The notes beneath the pieces were generated by a model that was not told the DNA's origin, ran no database searches, and worked only from the letters and a program-made list of their open reading frames with translations. From the NCBI GenBank assembly GCA_964411505.1, contig CAYPLH010000030.1, forward strand, positions 1-46,850: DNA of 46,850 nt. Reading direction: 5' to 3'. This DNA comes from CAYPLH01 sp964411505 (GTDB lineage: Bacteria; Bacillota; Clostridia; CAYPLH01; DUMO01). A program made the position numbers and the translations under genes. Positions 35,025 to 44,276 of this stretch are shown here, one piece after another (within the stretch, counting starts at the first letter, position 1; each line of letters begins with the position of its first letter).

Positions 35025-35334
35025 TATGACTAAAGGATGGTTTGTAGGAGATTTTGAGCCTTCTGTCCTGCGTACAAAACATGTGGAAGTTGCTGTTAAA
35101 TATTATTCAAAAGGCGACGCTGAAACATCACATCTCCATAAAATCGCTGATGAGGTCACTTTAGTCCTGAAAGGCGAAGTGAGTATGAACAGGACCAGAT
35201 ATTACGAGGGCGATATTATACATATAGAACCCGGAGAGTCAACGGATTTTGTGGCAATAACAGACAGCGCGACCGTTGTTGTAAAAATTCCGTCCTGTAC
35301 AAATGATAAATATCATAATTTAGAAAGCGAGTAA
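35002..35334 (+). CDS. Small cupin-domain protein
   Basis: A 110-aa single-domain cupin. SHLHKIADEVTLVLKGEV carries the HxH and Glu of cupin motif 1, YYEGDIIHIEPGE leads to motif 2, and there is no additional domain. It may be a sugar epimerase/isomerase-like or binding protein in activated-sugar synthesis. The function is a guess from neighbours (HAD phosphatase upstream, nucleotidyltransferase downstream). ATG 35002 follows GGAGGAGG and overlaps the HAD gene, so translation is coupled. Confidence 0.75.
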   Translation: MKLYQLNNMTKGWFVGDFEPSVLRTKHVEVAVKYYSKGDAETSHLHKIADEVTLVLKGEVSMNRTRYYEGDIIHIEPGESTDFVAITDSATVVVKIPSCTNDKYHNLESE

Positions 35335-35340
35335 GTAATT

Positions 35341-36093
35341 ATGCTAAATATTGTGGTGCCTATGGCAGGACTGGGGAAAAGATTTACAGATGCAGGTTAT
35401 GTCCTACCCAAACCTTTACTACCGGTCTATGGAAAAACAATGATTGAAAGAGTGGTCGAAAATATATATCCTTCTTGCATAGAGGTGCAGGTTATTTTCT
35501 TGTGCTTGAAGGAACATATACAAAATTATAACTGCGATGAAGTTTTGAAAGGAGTCGCTCCCGGATGCCAGGTACTGTCTGTGGATACACTGACACAAGG
35601 GGCAGCTTGTACAGTACTGTTGGCAGAGCACTTGATCGACAATAAAAACAGCTTAATGATTGTGAACAGCGATCAACTGATAGGAGCTGATATTAACGAC
35701 TTTATCAGCAAAGCCTTAACCCAGGATATGGACGGTTATATTCTAACAATGAAGTCGAATCATCCCAAATGGTCGTATGTTGCTGTGGATGCGGAAGATT
35801 CTGTATATATGGTTCGTGAAAAAGAGGTAATTTCGGATGAGGCTACAGTTGGAATTTACTATTTTAAAAGCGGCAGGGATTTTATATTCTACGCAAAGCA
35901 AATGATAGAGAAAGGTATCCGGATAAACGGTGAATTCTATGTTGCCCCTGTATATAACGAGATGATTTTAGCATCAAAGGAAATTGGATATTATAATATC
36001 GGCGATGAGAAAAACGGTATGTTTGGTTTGGGAACCCCAGAGGATTATGAATATTTCCTTCAAAGTAATAAAGAAAATTTCTTTGTACAATAA
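35341..36093 (+). CDS. Sugar-phosphate nucleotidyltransferase-like protein
   Basis: 250 aa with the NTP-transferase signature VPMAGLGKRFTDAG...PKPLLPV at the N-terminus and VNSDQ at the metal-binding position. It would make an NDP-activated sugar or similar donor. It is the only nucleotide-activating enzyme in the cluster, although five glycosyltransferases are present, so other donors must come from primary metabolism. It lies at the end of the GDPD-HAD-cupin series and is followed by ~130 non-coding bases before the second NRPS. The activated substrate cannot be read from the sequence. Confidence 0.85.
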   Translation: MLNIVVPMAGLGKRFTDAGYVLPKPLLPVYGKTMIERVVENIYPSCIEVQVIFLCLKEHIQNYNCDEVLKGVAPGCQVLSVDTLTQGAACTVLLAEHLIDNKNSLMIVNSDQLIGADINDFISKALTQDMDGYILTMKSNHPKWSYVAVDAEDSVYMVREKEVISDEATVGIYYFKSGRDFIFYAKQMIEKGIRINGEFYVAPVYNEMILASKEIGYYNIGDEKNGMFGLGTPEDYEYFLQSNKENFFVQ

Positions 36094-36224
36094 CGCCAGT
36101 TTTGCAGGATCATCTGATTACCTTTATCGATATGTTATTCGAGTTCAGAAGGCACGGAAAACATATCTTTCAGGCTTGCCTGATAATAAATAATTTTATC
36201 TAAGATGGAATAGGAGGTTGCCCT

Positions 36225-39200
36225 TTGGATAAATATAATAATGATACGATTGCGTATTTTCCTTTATCACAGCCACAGGAACGAATCTGGTATACGCAGA
36301 ATATATATCCGGATTCTCCCATGTATTTTCTTGGTGGTTGGGTAGAGATTGACGGAATCATTGATTTTACCATATTGAAAAAAGCGATCCTTATGTTTAT
36401 TAACGGCTATGACTCATTCAGTATACGTTTTAAATATGTAAAAAATGAAATTAAGCTTTATTTTTCAGATGTACAGTATGACTATGTAGATATGATAGAA
36501 ATACCACAGAATGAATCAATAGAAGCTTTTATCCAGTCACGCATGCAAAAATATATTGGATCTGTAGTTTCATTGATTGATTCGCCTTTATTTAAAGTCG
36601 GCATGTTCAACAAGGGCAGAAAGTCCGGTTATATGCTGTTTGCCCATCATCTCATCTCAGATGGCTGGAGCATGCAGTTATTTACGAAAGGAATTCAAAA
36701 TTATTATGAAAAGCTGTCTGCCTGTCCGAATGGTATGACGGATCATATGCCTGCGTATCAAGAATATTTATCAGAAGAAAAGGAATACTTGCTTAGCGAA
36801 AAGGCAACGGTAGATGGGACTTTTTGGCGTGGGCAATTTACCCCCGAAGATTTGATTGTGACAGATGGGTCAAATTTAAAAGGGGAAAGACAGAGCTTTC
36901 TTTTTTCAAAAAACGAAACAGATATTATCAATGAACTAATGAACAAATATCATTGTTCGCTAAATTCAGTGTTTATAGTTTTATATATGATTTTTCTTTA
37001 TTTAGTCCGGAATCAAAATGAGAGTATAATCGGGAACCCAGTGCTGGGGAGAAGCAATAAAAAGCAGAGAGGTATATTTGGGATGTTTACCGGCACCATG
37101 CCCATTCGATGTAGAATAGATCCGTCAAAAACAGCTGGGGAGATGATGCAAATTATTTATCGGCAGACGCTGTCTTTTTTCAAGCATCAAAAATATCCAT
37201 ACAATCAACTTATACAATCGCTAAGAACAGACGGTAGGTATGGCGATGCACTTTTTGATGTTTGTATCAATACATACCATACGGAAATGGCAGGTGCTAT
37301 TGGCGGTTATGCTTGTAGCACCCATGAGGTATATAATGGAGAGCAGCTATACGGGATGCAAATGATTATCCGGTGCTGGGATCGTCAAAAAAATATACAG
37401 ATTGATGTGGATTATAAGGCTGTGGGGTATACGGACGAAATAGTCAACGGTATGGTAAATAGTATACGGACTATTTTACTACAGATACACCACAAACCTA
37501 ATGAATGTATTGCAAATTTGTCGGCTATGGACGGGGATGAAGAAAAAAAACTGGTGTTGGATTTTAATGCTACGCAGACCATATATAAGAAAGCAACTGT
37601 CGTAGATTTATTGGAAGAACAAGTAAAAAAGAGCCCTGAAGCAACGGCGTTAGAAGGAAAAAATCGATCAGTTACGTATAAACAGTTTTGGGAACGGGTT
37701 CATATTTTGGCTTCTGAACTTGTGGATATGGGGATGTCGCGTGGAGATAAAGTTATTATTTTGGCGCATCACTCCGTTGAAATGGTGACTGCTGTGTATG
37801 CAGTATTGGTTGCTGGTGGCATATATATACCTATTGATCCGTCATATCCTAAGAAAAGAATACAATTAATCGCAAATCAGGTTCAGGCCTATTTAGTGAT
37901 AACAGATACGCCCGACTTGGCGCTATGGCTCAATACCGGTTTGGTTATATCTTTGGGTGATGTGGACTGGTGTAAACATATTACATACAATAATGATGTA
38001 AAGCCATCGTGTGAAGACATTTCTTACATTATTTTTACTTCTGGTTCAAGTGGAACGCCAAAGGGGGTTGTCATCACGCATGATGCCTTATCAAATTATA
38101 TACTATGGGCATCAGATCAGTATAATGTTGGCAGTCAGGATGTTTTTGCACTCTATACATCAATTTCGTTCGACTTAACTGTGACTTCCTTATTTGTTCC
38201 GTTAATCAGCGGAGGTAAAGTAAAAATATATCCGGCTGATAGATCAGATGCATTACTGGATATATTGAATGAAAATATTTGTACGGTCATCAAGCTGACT
38301 CCTGCCCATCTTATGATACTGGCCGAATCTTCATTGGAAGGTTCTGCCTTGCGGTGCCTAATTCTCGGAGGAGATAAGCTTCCGACTTCGGCTGCCAGTA
38401 AAGTGGAAAGAAAATTTGGTAAATTAATAGATCTGTATAATGAATATGGACCAACAGAAGCAACGGTCGGATGCATGATTTATAAATATAATGCGGATAC
38501 AGATAATGGTGTAAGTGTACCCATTGGAAAACCTGTTGCGAATATGAAAATATATATTTTAAACGAAGGTTTAAGACCTGTCCCGGAAGGAGAAGTTGGT
38601 GAAATATATATTGCAGGTACAGGACTGGCTAAGGGATATTTCAATGACGATGTACTGACAAGCGAGAAATTTATATTTTGGAATAACCAAAGGGTTTACA
38701 AAACAGGAGATAACGCAAAATTCATAAGAAAGGATTGTATTGAATACATCGGCAGAAAAGATGAACAGGTTAAAATTAAAGGTTTTAGGATTGATCTTAA
38801 TGAAGTAAAGCGAGCCATTTTAAGATTAAGTGGGGTAACAGGTGCAGAAGTTTGTATTCTAACTTCAGGAGCGGACACCCAGCAACTAGTGGCATATTTG
38901 GTATCCGATGTAGAGGAAAGTGCTGTCATAGAAGAGCTTCGTCAAATTTTGCCGAGATATATGATTCCGTCCGTATATATTTATCTAGATAAATTTCCTT
39001 TAACTTTGAATGGTAAAATAGACAGGAGGGCACTTCCAAATCCGGCGAAGGAAGTTACAATCAACGAACAATCATTAGATGAAGAACAGCAAATTCTTTT
39101 AAAGGTCATTGCAGAGGTTTTGAATTTTAAAAATCAGATATCATTACAAGATAATTTTATAAAACTAGGCGGGGATTCAATTAAAGCGATTTTATTATCC

Positions 39201-40679
39201 ATGAGAATAAAGGAAAATAATTACGAACTGGCAGTAAAAGACATTTTGCAGGCTGAGAATTTTTTGCAGATAAGCCGTAAAATGAAGAAGCTTACTGATC
39301 GTGGACAGGCTTATCAATTGCATGGATTGGATATTCATCTTACGCCTATCCATCGGTGGTTTTTCAACCGTGATTTGATTAACAGGAATTATTATAATCA
39401 CTGTATTTATTTTTCTGTAGATGACATAGTTCCATATAGTATGCTCTGTGAATGTATCCAGCAGATTTATGATGTGCATAATGAACTTAGGATTAATTAT
39501 AGCGAAGACAAAGGTGTATTGTTTTACAATGATGATCACATAGCCAGATCTATTGCTGCAAAGTTGTATGATTTTACTGCAGATACAGTGGATAAAGCAT
39601 ATGAGCAGATGCATGTCAGTATACGCGATAATGAACTGAATTTTGATATTTCATCTTCGCTTTTGTTTTGTTGCATGTATTTTAAATTTCCAAACCATCA
39701 AAATATATTGGTTTTTCTGTCACATCATCTTCTGGTTGATGGGGTATCTTGGCAAATAATTATAAGAGATATGGAATATCTGTTGGCTGGCAAAGTTGCA
39801 GGTCAAAAGCCAGTTTTACAGGTGCCACTCTGCTCATATCAGGAATGGGCTTTGAATGGTATGCGTTCTGTTGAATATTTTAAAGGAGAAACAGAATATT
39901 GGAGAAACATTCAGTTTGAAATAAAGCAGTTGTGTGCATCTATTCTACTTCCCGTACCCACAAATACATCTAGCAGTATGATGTCGTTAGATTCAAGCGA
40001 GACAACCTTATTGACGAGGGAAGCAAATATACCGTACCAGACAAATGAAAAGGAGTTGATTTTGACTTCTTTAATTGCCGGGCTCCGGGATTGGAATAGA
40101 GATATACCGCTGTGTTTCGAAGTTGAAATAATGGGACGGGAAGATGGGGGAAAGGAGTTAGATGTAACTAGAACCTTAGGATGGTTTACAGCGATGTTTC
40201 CCATTTGTGTGAAAAATTTTCCGCCGGACATTAGCGATCGCCTTATTCAAACTAAAAAAGTGCTTAGAGATGTACCAGGTAATGGTGTTCATTATGGTTT
40301 GTTAAGATATGAAAAAAAAGCGTTGGAGAATATACCAAGTGAGTATTTAATTCGATATAATTATCTTGGGAATTTAGATTATGTTGACACAAATAAATAT
40401 CTGAACTTAAATGATTTTGAGTTCAGATGCGATCCGAATGAAAAAACAGACTGCTTAATTGAATGTGATGCATTTATAATTAAAGAAAGCTTCCAAATAA
40501 GGCTTAGAAGTTCATATTATACAAAAAACCAGTTGGATGATTTAAACGAAGCAATTAAAACACAATTGATAAAAATTATACATCATTGTGTAAAAGAGAA
40601 AGAAATACATTACATTCCATCGGATTTTAGTAATATTGATATTTCTCAGGAAGATTTGGATATCTTGAGTCATTTGTAA
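36225..40679 (+). CDS. Non-ribosomal peptide synthetase, C(starter-like)-A(Asn-like)-PCP-E
   Basis: 1484 aa. The C domain (~1-430) has HHLISDG at 141 and opens SQPQERIWYTQNIYPDSP, which resembles lipo-initiating starter C domains. The A domain (~450-930) has YIIFTSGSSGTPKG; its code aligned by eye to GrsA is DLTKIGEVGK, one residue from the published Asn code DLTKLGEVGK. PCP: GGDSIKA with Ser985, the GGDS form that precedes epimerases. The E domain (~1010-1484) has PIHRWFF, HHLLVDGVSW at 1167 and YNYLGNLD. No TE. The layout matches the opening modules of colibactin, zwittermicin and xenocoumacin, which make an acyl-D-Asn cap. It probably hands D-Asn to C1 of the NRPS at 11558. TTG 36225 follows TAGGAGG. 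Confidence 0.93.
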   Translation: MDKYNNDTIAYFPLSQPQERIWYTQNIYPDSPMYFLGGWVEIDGIIDFTILKKAILMFINGYDSFSIRFKYVKNEIKLYFSDVQYDYVDMIEIPQNESIEAFIQSRMQKYIGSVVSLIDSPLFKVGMFNKGRKSGYMLFAHHLISDGWSMQLFTKGIQNYYEKLSACPNGMTDHMPAYQEYLSEEKEYLLSEKATVDGTFWRGQFTPEDLIVTDGSNLKGERQSFLFSKNETDIINELMNKYHCSLNSVFIVLYMIFLYLVRNQNESIIGNPVLGRSNKKQRGIFGMFTGTMPIRCRIDPSKTAGEMMQIIYRQTLSFFKHQKYPYNQLIQSLRTDGRYGDALFDVCINTYHTEMAGAIGGYACSTHEVYNGEQLYGMQMIIRCWDRQKNIQIDVDYKAVGYTDEIVNGMVNSIRTILLQIHHKPNECIANLSAMDGDEEKKLVLDFNATQTIYKKATVVDLLEEQVKKSPEATALEGKNRSVTYKQFWERVHILASELVDMGMSRGDKVIILAHHSVEMVTAVYAVLVAGGIYIPIDPSYPKKRIQLIANQVQAYLVITDTPDLALWLNTGLVISLGDVDWCKHITYNNDVKPSCEDISYIIFTSGSSGTPKGVVITHDALSNYILWASDQYNVGSQDVFALYTSISFDLTVTSLFVPLISGGKVKIYPADRSDALLDILNENICTVIKLTPAHLMILAESSLEGSALRCLILGGDKLPTSAASKVERKFGKLIDLYNEYGPTEATVGCMIYKYNADTDNGVSVPIGKPVANMKIYILNEGLRPVPEGEVGEIYIAGTGLAKGYFNDDVLTSEKFIFWNNQRVYKTGDNAKFIRKDCIEYIGRKDEQVKIKGFRIDLNEVKRAILRLSGVTGAEVCILTSGADTQQLVAYLVSDVEESAVIEELRQILPRYMIPSVYIYLDKFPLTLNGKIDRRALPNPAKEVTINEQSLDEEQQILLKVIAEVLNFKNQISLQDNFIKLGGDSIKAILLSMRIKENNYELAVKDILQAENFLQISRKMKKLTDRGQAYQLHGLDIHLTPIHRWFFNRDLINRNYYNHCIYFSVDDIVPYSMLCECIQQIYDVHNELRINYSEDKGVLFYNDDHIARSIAAKLYDFTADTVDKAYEQMHVSIRDNELNFDISSSLLFCCMYFKFPNHQNILVFLSHHLLVDGVSWQIIIRDMEYLLAGKVAGQKPVLQVPLCSYQEWALNGMRSVEYFKGETEYWRNIQFEIKQLCASILLPVPTNTSSSMMSLDSSETTLLTREANIPYQTNEKELILTSLIAGLRDWNRDIPLCFEVEIMGREDGGKELDVTRTLGWFTAMFPICVKNFPPDISDRLIQTKKVLRDVPGNGVHYGLLRYEKKALENIPSEYLIRYNYLGNLDYVDTNKYLNLNDFEFRCDPNEKTDCLIECDAFIIKESFQIRLRSSYYTKNQLDDLNEAIKTQLIKIIHHCVKEKEIHYIPSDFSNIDISQEDLDILSHL

Positions 40680-40766
40680 ACAAATAAAACTATTGGTGTC
40701 GGTATAAATATTTTGATACATGAGATCGATAGTAATTAGTTATACACTTGATTGGAAAGGATAGAC

Positions 40767-42210
40767 ATGTTTATATTAGAAATGCATCAAATAAAAAAAT
40801 GGTATGGTGAACGATTAATATTAGACATTCCTAGTTTAGAAGTAAATCGTGGTGACCACATCGGGATTATCGGTTTAAACGGTAGCGGAAAAAGTACGTT
40901 GCTTAACATTATGAAACAAGATGAAATTCCTGATGAAGGTCAGGTAAAACAAAAAGATTTATTGATCTCCTATATTCGCCAAATCGATGATTCGGTAAAA
41001 CCGATGTGTAATATAATCGCGAGAGAACTTGATGTCATCAAATCTATAGATAGTCCTTGCTACAGCGGTGGAGAAAAGACAAAACTAAAAATTGCTCAGG
41101 CATTAGAAAAACAAACTGATTTACTGCTGGCCGATGAACCAACAGCCAATCTGGATTTCGAAAGTAAACAAAAAGTATACAATTTTATTGTGAGCGTACC
41201 AACTTTTGTCGTTGTAAGCCACGATAGAGAATTTCTAAATTTATGTTCGTATATTTGGGAACTCAAAAACGCCAAAATTCACGTTTTCAAAGGCAATTAT
41301 GAAAATTATGTTTACCAAAGTAAGCTTTTAAAAGACCAGGAGGTGAAAAATACGAAATCTATAGTCAAGAAAAAAACGATTGATAAAAGTAGTTCAGCAA
41401 AAGAAACAGTTAGCTGAAAAAATTCGGATAAAACCAATAAACAAAACAAAAGTTTATAGGGATTCTGGTTCTGCCCGGTCAAAAAGTACCCAGCAAAAAA
41501 ATATGCAATCGTCAGCGCTAGCAACAATATCAAGAATCAATCAACTTGAAAAAATCGAAAAACCAAAGGACGATAAGACTATTAAAATCGATTTTAATTT
41601 GACGGATCCTCCCCAAAACAAAATTATAATAGAATGCAAAAATTTACATTATGGTTTTCAGGAGAGAACGATGTTTTTCAATGCTGGTTTTATAATTGAA
41701 AACAGTAAGAAATATGCTCTTTACGGTAAAAACGGCACAGGAAAAACAACATTATTAAATCTTATATATGAGCGACATCCATCAATTTATATGGTTCCAA
41801 AAGCACGTCTCGGTTATTTTAGGCAAAATTACGAAAATATAGATTATAAAAAAACTGTATTGGAAAATGTAAGTTCAACCAGTGTCCAAAATCAACAAAC
41901 ACAAAGAACAGTCCTAGCAAGACTCGGATTTAGCAATCTGGATATCCATAAAAAGGCCATCGTATTGAGTGGAGGCGAAAGAGTCAAATTATCGCTTGCG
42001 AAATTAATTACATCAGATGCCAATGTACTTTTGCTTGATGAGCCAACAAACTATCTGGATATATTTTCGGTTGTGATACTTCAAAATTGTTTAAAAGAAT
42101 TTCAAGGGACCGTTGTTTTTGCAACTCATGATCATGTTTTAATTAATGCTGTAGCTGATTATAAATTGATCATTCATGAAAACAAAATTATTACTGAGCC
42201 AATAGGGTAA
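40767..42210 (+). pseudogene. ABC-F ribosomal-protection-type protein, frameshifted
   Basis: Two ATPase domains of an Lsa/Vga/Msr-like ABC-F protein in two frames. The first half (40767-41417) has GLNGSGKST, YSGGEKTKLKIAQAL and LLLADEPTANLD. The second (read to 42210) has GKNGTGKTT, LSGGERVKLSLAKL and LLLDEPTNYLD. The break coincides with a run of seven A at 41370-41376; removing one A joins the frames as VKKKRLIKVVQQ and restores the long charged interdomain linker. It is therefore a real frameshift mutation, a phase-variable or slippery site, or a sequencing error. There are no membrane segments. ABC-F factors eject antibiotics from the ribosome, so an intact version could give self-resistance to a ribosome-binding product. 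ATG 40767 follows GGAAAGG. Confidence 0.85.
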
Positions 42211-42429
42211 TGAAAACAATATTCAAGAAAGATGACAATATTGGCAAATACTATTATATTTTCTGAAATAAATAAAAAAATGAATAACCAAATTAAGAAA
42301 TACTTAGATATAATTTAAATGATTATATACGAAAGGCTGCTTTTATAAACCCATAATAAAAGCTTATCTTTTAAAATCAATTGCAGCCAATATATCGATA
42401 ATTTCATGACCATGACGAATGGAGAAAAA
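42211..42429. other. Intergenic segment with nested AT-rich inverted repeats
   Basis: About 220 bases without a gene. GGCTGC (42335-42340) pairs with GCAGCC (42383-42388), and inside it GCTTTTAT (42339-42346) pairs with ATAAAAGC (42356-42363) around AAACCCATA. The two pairings share two bases, so they are alternatives or a nested switch-like structure. It could be a weak terminator after the ABC-F gene or a leader of the carboxylase genes. Confidence 0.3.
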
Positions 42430-43074
42430 ATGTTTAATGCAATCATTGATAATGATACATTCCAAGAATTATATATAACTAAAAGTATAAATACAAAACT
42501 ATCATTGATAAGCAATTATGATAGTGCTTGCATATTTAAAAAATCGTCTGATGTGGTAAGCGTCGGAGTTGGAACTATTAATTGTATAAAAATTCTTTAT
42601 ATCCGACTTAATAAGCAATTCAAAATGGGTACAATCGGTGTTGCTGAAGGTGAGAAGATTGCTTTGGCATTAGAATATGCCACGAAAAAGAAATTACCTA
42701 TTGTTGCTGTGGTTGCATCAGGCGGTATCCGAGTTCAGGAAAGCACCCTGGCATTAATGCAGATGATAAAAATGACGAGTGCAGTAAAACAACATAGCGA
42801 CAAAGGACTATTATTTATATCAATAGTAACAAATCCAACATTGGGCGGAGCAAGCGCCAGTTTTGTATCATTGGCAGATATCATCATAGCGGAAAAAGGC
42901 GCAACATACGGATTTTCGGGCAAGCGAATTATTGAGGATACTACGAATGAGCAGTTACCGGATGATTTTCAAACAGCCGAATATGCAAAGAGACATGGTA
43001 TGGTGGATATTGTTGCGGATAAAGATGAGATAAAATCTTTAATAGGAAAACTGTTACGATTACATAAGAGATAG
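42430..43074 (+). CDS. accD: Acetyl-CoA carboxylase carboxyltransferase, beta subunit (AccD-like)
   Basis: Forms malonyl-CoA with the alpha subunit encoded next. Conserved blocks: GTIGVAEGEKIALALEYA, VASGGIRVQESTLALMQM, NPTLGGASASF, ATYGFSGKRII and LPDDFQTAEYAKRHGMVD. The usual N-terminal zinc-ribbon (about 60-70 residues with four Cys) is absent, and the core SGGARMQEG is SGGIRVQES. The start is ATG 42430 (GGAG five bases upstream) or ATG 42406, neither of which restores the missing domain. Loss of the zinc finger may lower activity. It is in a malonyl-CoA supply block beside the polyketide cluster. Confidence 0.85.
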   Translation: MFNAIIDNDTFQELYITKSINTKLSLISNYDSACIFKKSSDVVSVGVGTINCIKILYIRLNKQFKMGTIGVAEGEKIALALEYATKKKLPIVAVVASGGIRVQESTLALMQMIKMTSAVKQHSDKGLLFISIVTNPTLGGASASFVSLADIIIAEKGATYGFSGKRIIEDTTNEQLPDDFQTAEYAKRHGMVDIVADKDEIKSLIGKLLRLHKR

Positions 43075-43083
43075 GTGCGGTTT

Positions 43084-43881
43084 ATGGATCATTCCGTTTC
43101 AACACAAATGAATATCTTGAAAAATAAAGACCGTCCTAATTCGGCCATTTATATAGATTACATTTTTACGGATTTTATTGAGCTTAGTGGTGACAGGTTG
43201 TTTGGAGATGATCCCGCAATTATTGGCGGTGTTGCATTGCTTGATAACTATCCCGTTACAGTTATTGGTCAATTGCGAGGACAAAATATAGATGAACAAA
43301 TAAAATATAATTTTTCAATGACACATCCCGAAGGATTCCGAAAGTCATTACGCTTGATGAAGCAAGCTGAAAAATTCAAAAGACCTATCATTTGCTTTAT
43401 AGACACTATAGGCGCATATCCGGGGAAACAGGCCGAAGAACGGGGACAAGCTTCCGCTATCGCAAATAATCTGATGGAAATGATGACTTTAAAAGTACCT
43501 ATTATTTCAGTCCTCATAGGCTACGGTGGAAGCGGTGGCGCATTAGCTTTATGTGTCGCGGATCGTATTGCTATTCTTGAGAATGCGGTATTGAGCGTTA
43601 TCTCCCCAAAAGCTTGTGCTGAAATCTTATGGAAAGACACCGGTAGAGAAACCGAAGCCGTTGAGCTATTGAAAATGACATCAAAAGATTTATTTGAACA
43701 AGTAATAGTGGATTCCATTATACCTGAACCCTGTGGCGGAGCGCAGGCCGATGTGACAGAAATGGCCTCACGTATTAAGAACTATCTCATTTGTGAGATA
43801 CATACTTTAAGCAAATTACATCCTTCAAAGTTAGTTAAACAGCGGTGTCAAAGGTTTAGGAGTATCGGACAGAAAGGATAA
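43084..43881 (+). CDS. accA: Acetyl-CoA carboxylase carboxyltransferase, alpha subunit (AccA-like)
   Basis: 265 aa. Family blocks: YIDYIFTDFIELSGDRLFGDD, GGVALL, GQLRG, MTHPEGFRKSLRLMKQAEKF, CFIDTIGAYPG, AEERGQ, GYGGSGGALAL and VISPKACAEILWKD. It pairs with the beta subunit just upstream. ATG 43084 lies six bases after AGGTG; a GTG at 43075 is in frame but overlaps that ribosome site. The sequence appears full length and intact, in contrast to the fabD and accC remnants that follow. Confidence 0.93.
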   Translation: MDHSVSTQMNILKNKDRPNSAIYIDYIFTDFIELSGDRLFGDDPAIIGGVALLDNYPVTVIGQLRGQNIDEQIKYNFSMTHPEGFRKSLRLMKQAEKFKRPIICFIDTIGAYPGKQAEERGQASAIANNLMEMMTLKVPIISVLIGYGGSGGALALCVADRIAILENAVLSVISPKACAEILWKDTGRETEAVELLKMTSKDLFEQVIVDSIIPEPCGGAQADVTEMASRIKNYLICEIHTLSKLHPSKLVKQRCQRFRSIGQKG

Positions 43882-43886
43882 TAGAA

Positions 43887-44276
43887 TTGGGAAATAAAAC
43901 GCCATCAGTATTTGGTGGTCAAGGTTCTCAATTTACAAGAATGGAGAAAAGTATATACGAGTCTTCTGCAAAAGCCAGAGCAGTATTTGAATTGGCATCA
44001 TCCGTTGTCGGATACGATGTCGATAGGATGTGCTTGGAAGCACTGCAGAAAGAATTGAACAAAACAATTTATTGTCAGATATGTACTTTGACTGTGGAAT
44101 TAGCGATCTATGAGATATTTAAAGAAAAAAACATTCCCTTTCATGCTGTCGCTGAATTTTCATTGGGAGAATATGCCGCTTTAATTGCGGCTGCCGGCGT
44201 ATTTTACATGAGACGATTTAGATGCGTCATTGGAAACGACAGATATTATGGACAATTTTAAGGAGTATTTTTCAAA
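43887..44276 (+). pseudogene. Malonyl-CoA:ACP transacylase (FabD) remnant, internally deleted
   Basis: The TTG at 43887, with AAAGGA upstream, opens a frame carrying FabD's first ~110 residues: FGGQGSQ and AEFSLGEYAALIAAAGVF, where the catalytic GHSLGE has become EFSLGE. The frame then runs into unrelated residues and stops at 44261. In another frame, the bases just before 44276 read DDLDASLETTDIMDNF and on to a stop, resembling a FabD C-terminus (SLE motif). This suggests a deletion of about 180 central codons. It is surely inactive; the discrete AT at 25901 is intact. Confidence 0.82.

Noticed and set aside
11558..40679. Identity with a known cluster (colibactin, zwittermicin, butirosin)
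   Set aside because: Individual modules resemble parts of these clusters, but the gene set and order match none I know; only the logic is borrowed as a hypothesis.
40713..40745. Promoter TTGATA...TAGTTA upstream of the ABC-F gene
   Set aside because: Spacing of 18 with weak -10 matches; expected by chance in AT-rich DNA.
42335..42388. Intrinsic terminator or riboswitch before accD
   Set aside because: The stems are AT-rich or widely spaced, no U-tract follows at the right position, and no known riboswitch core is visible. Kept only as a low-confidence structure.
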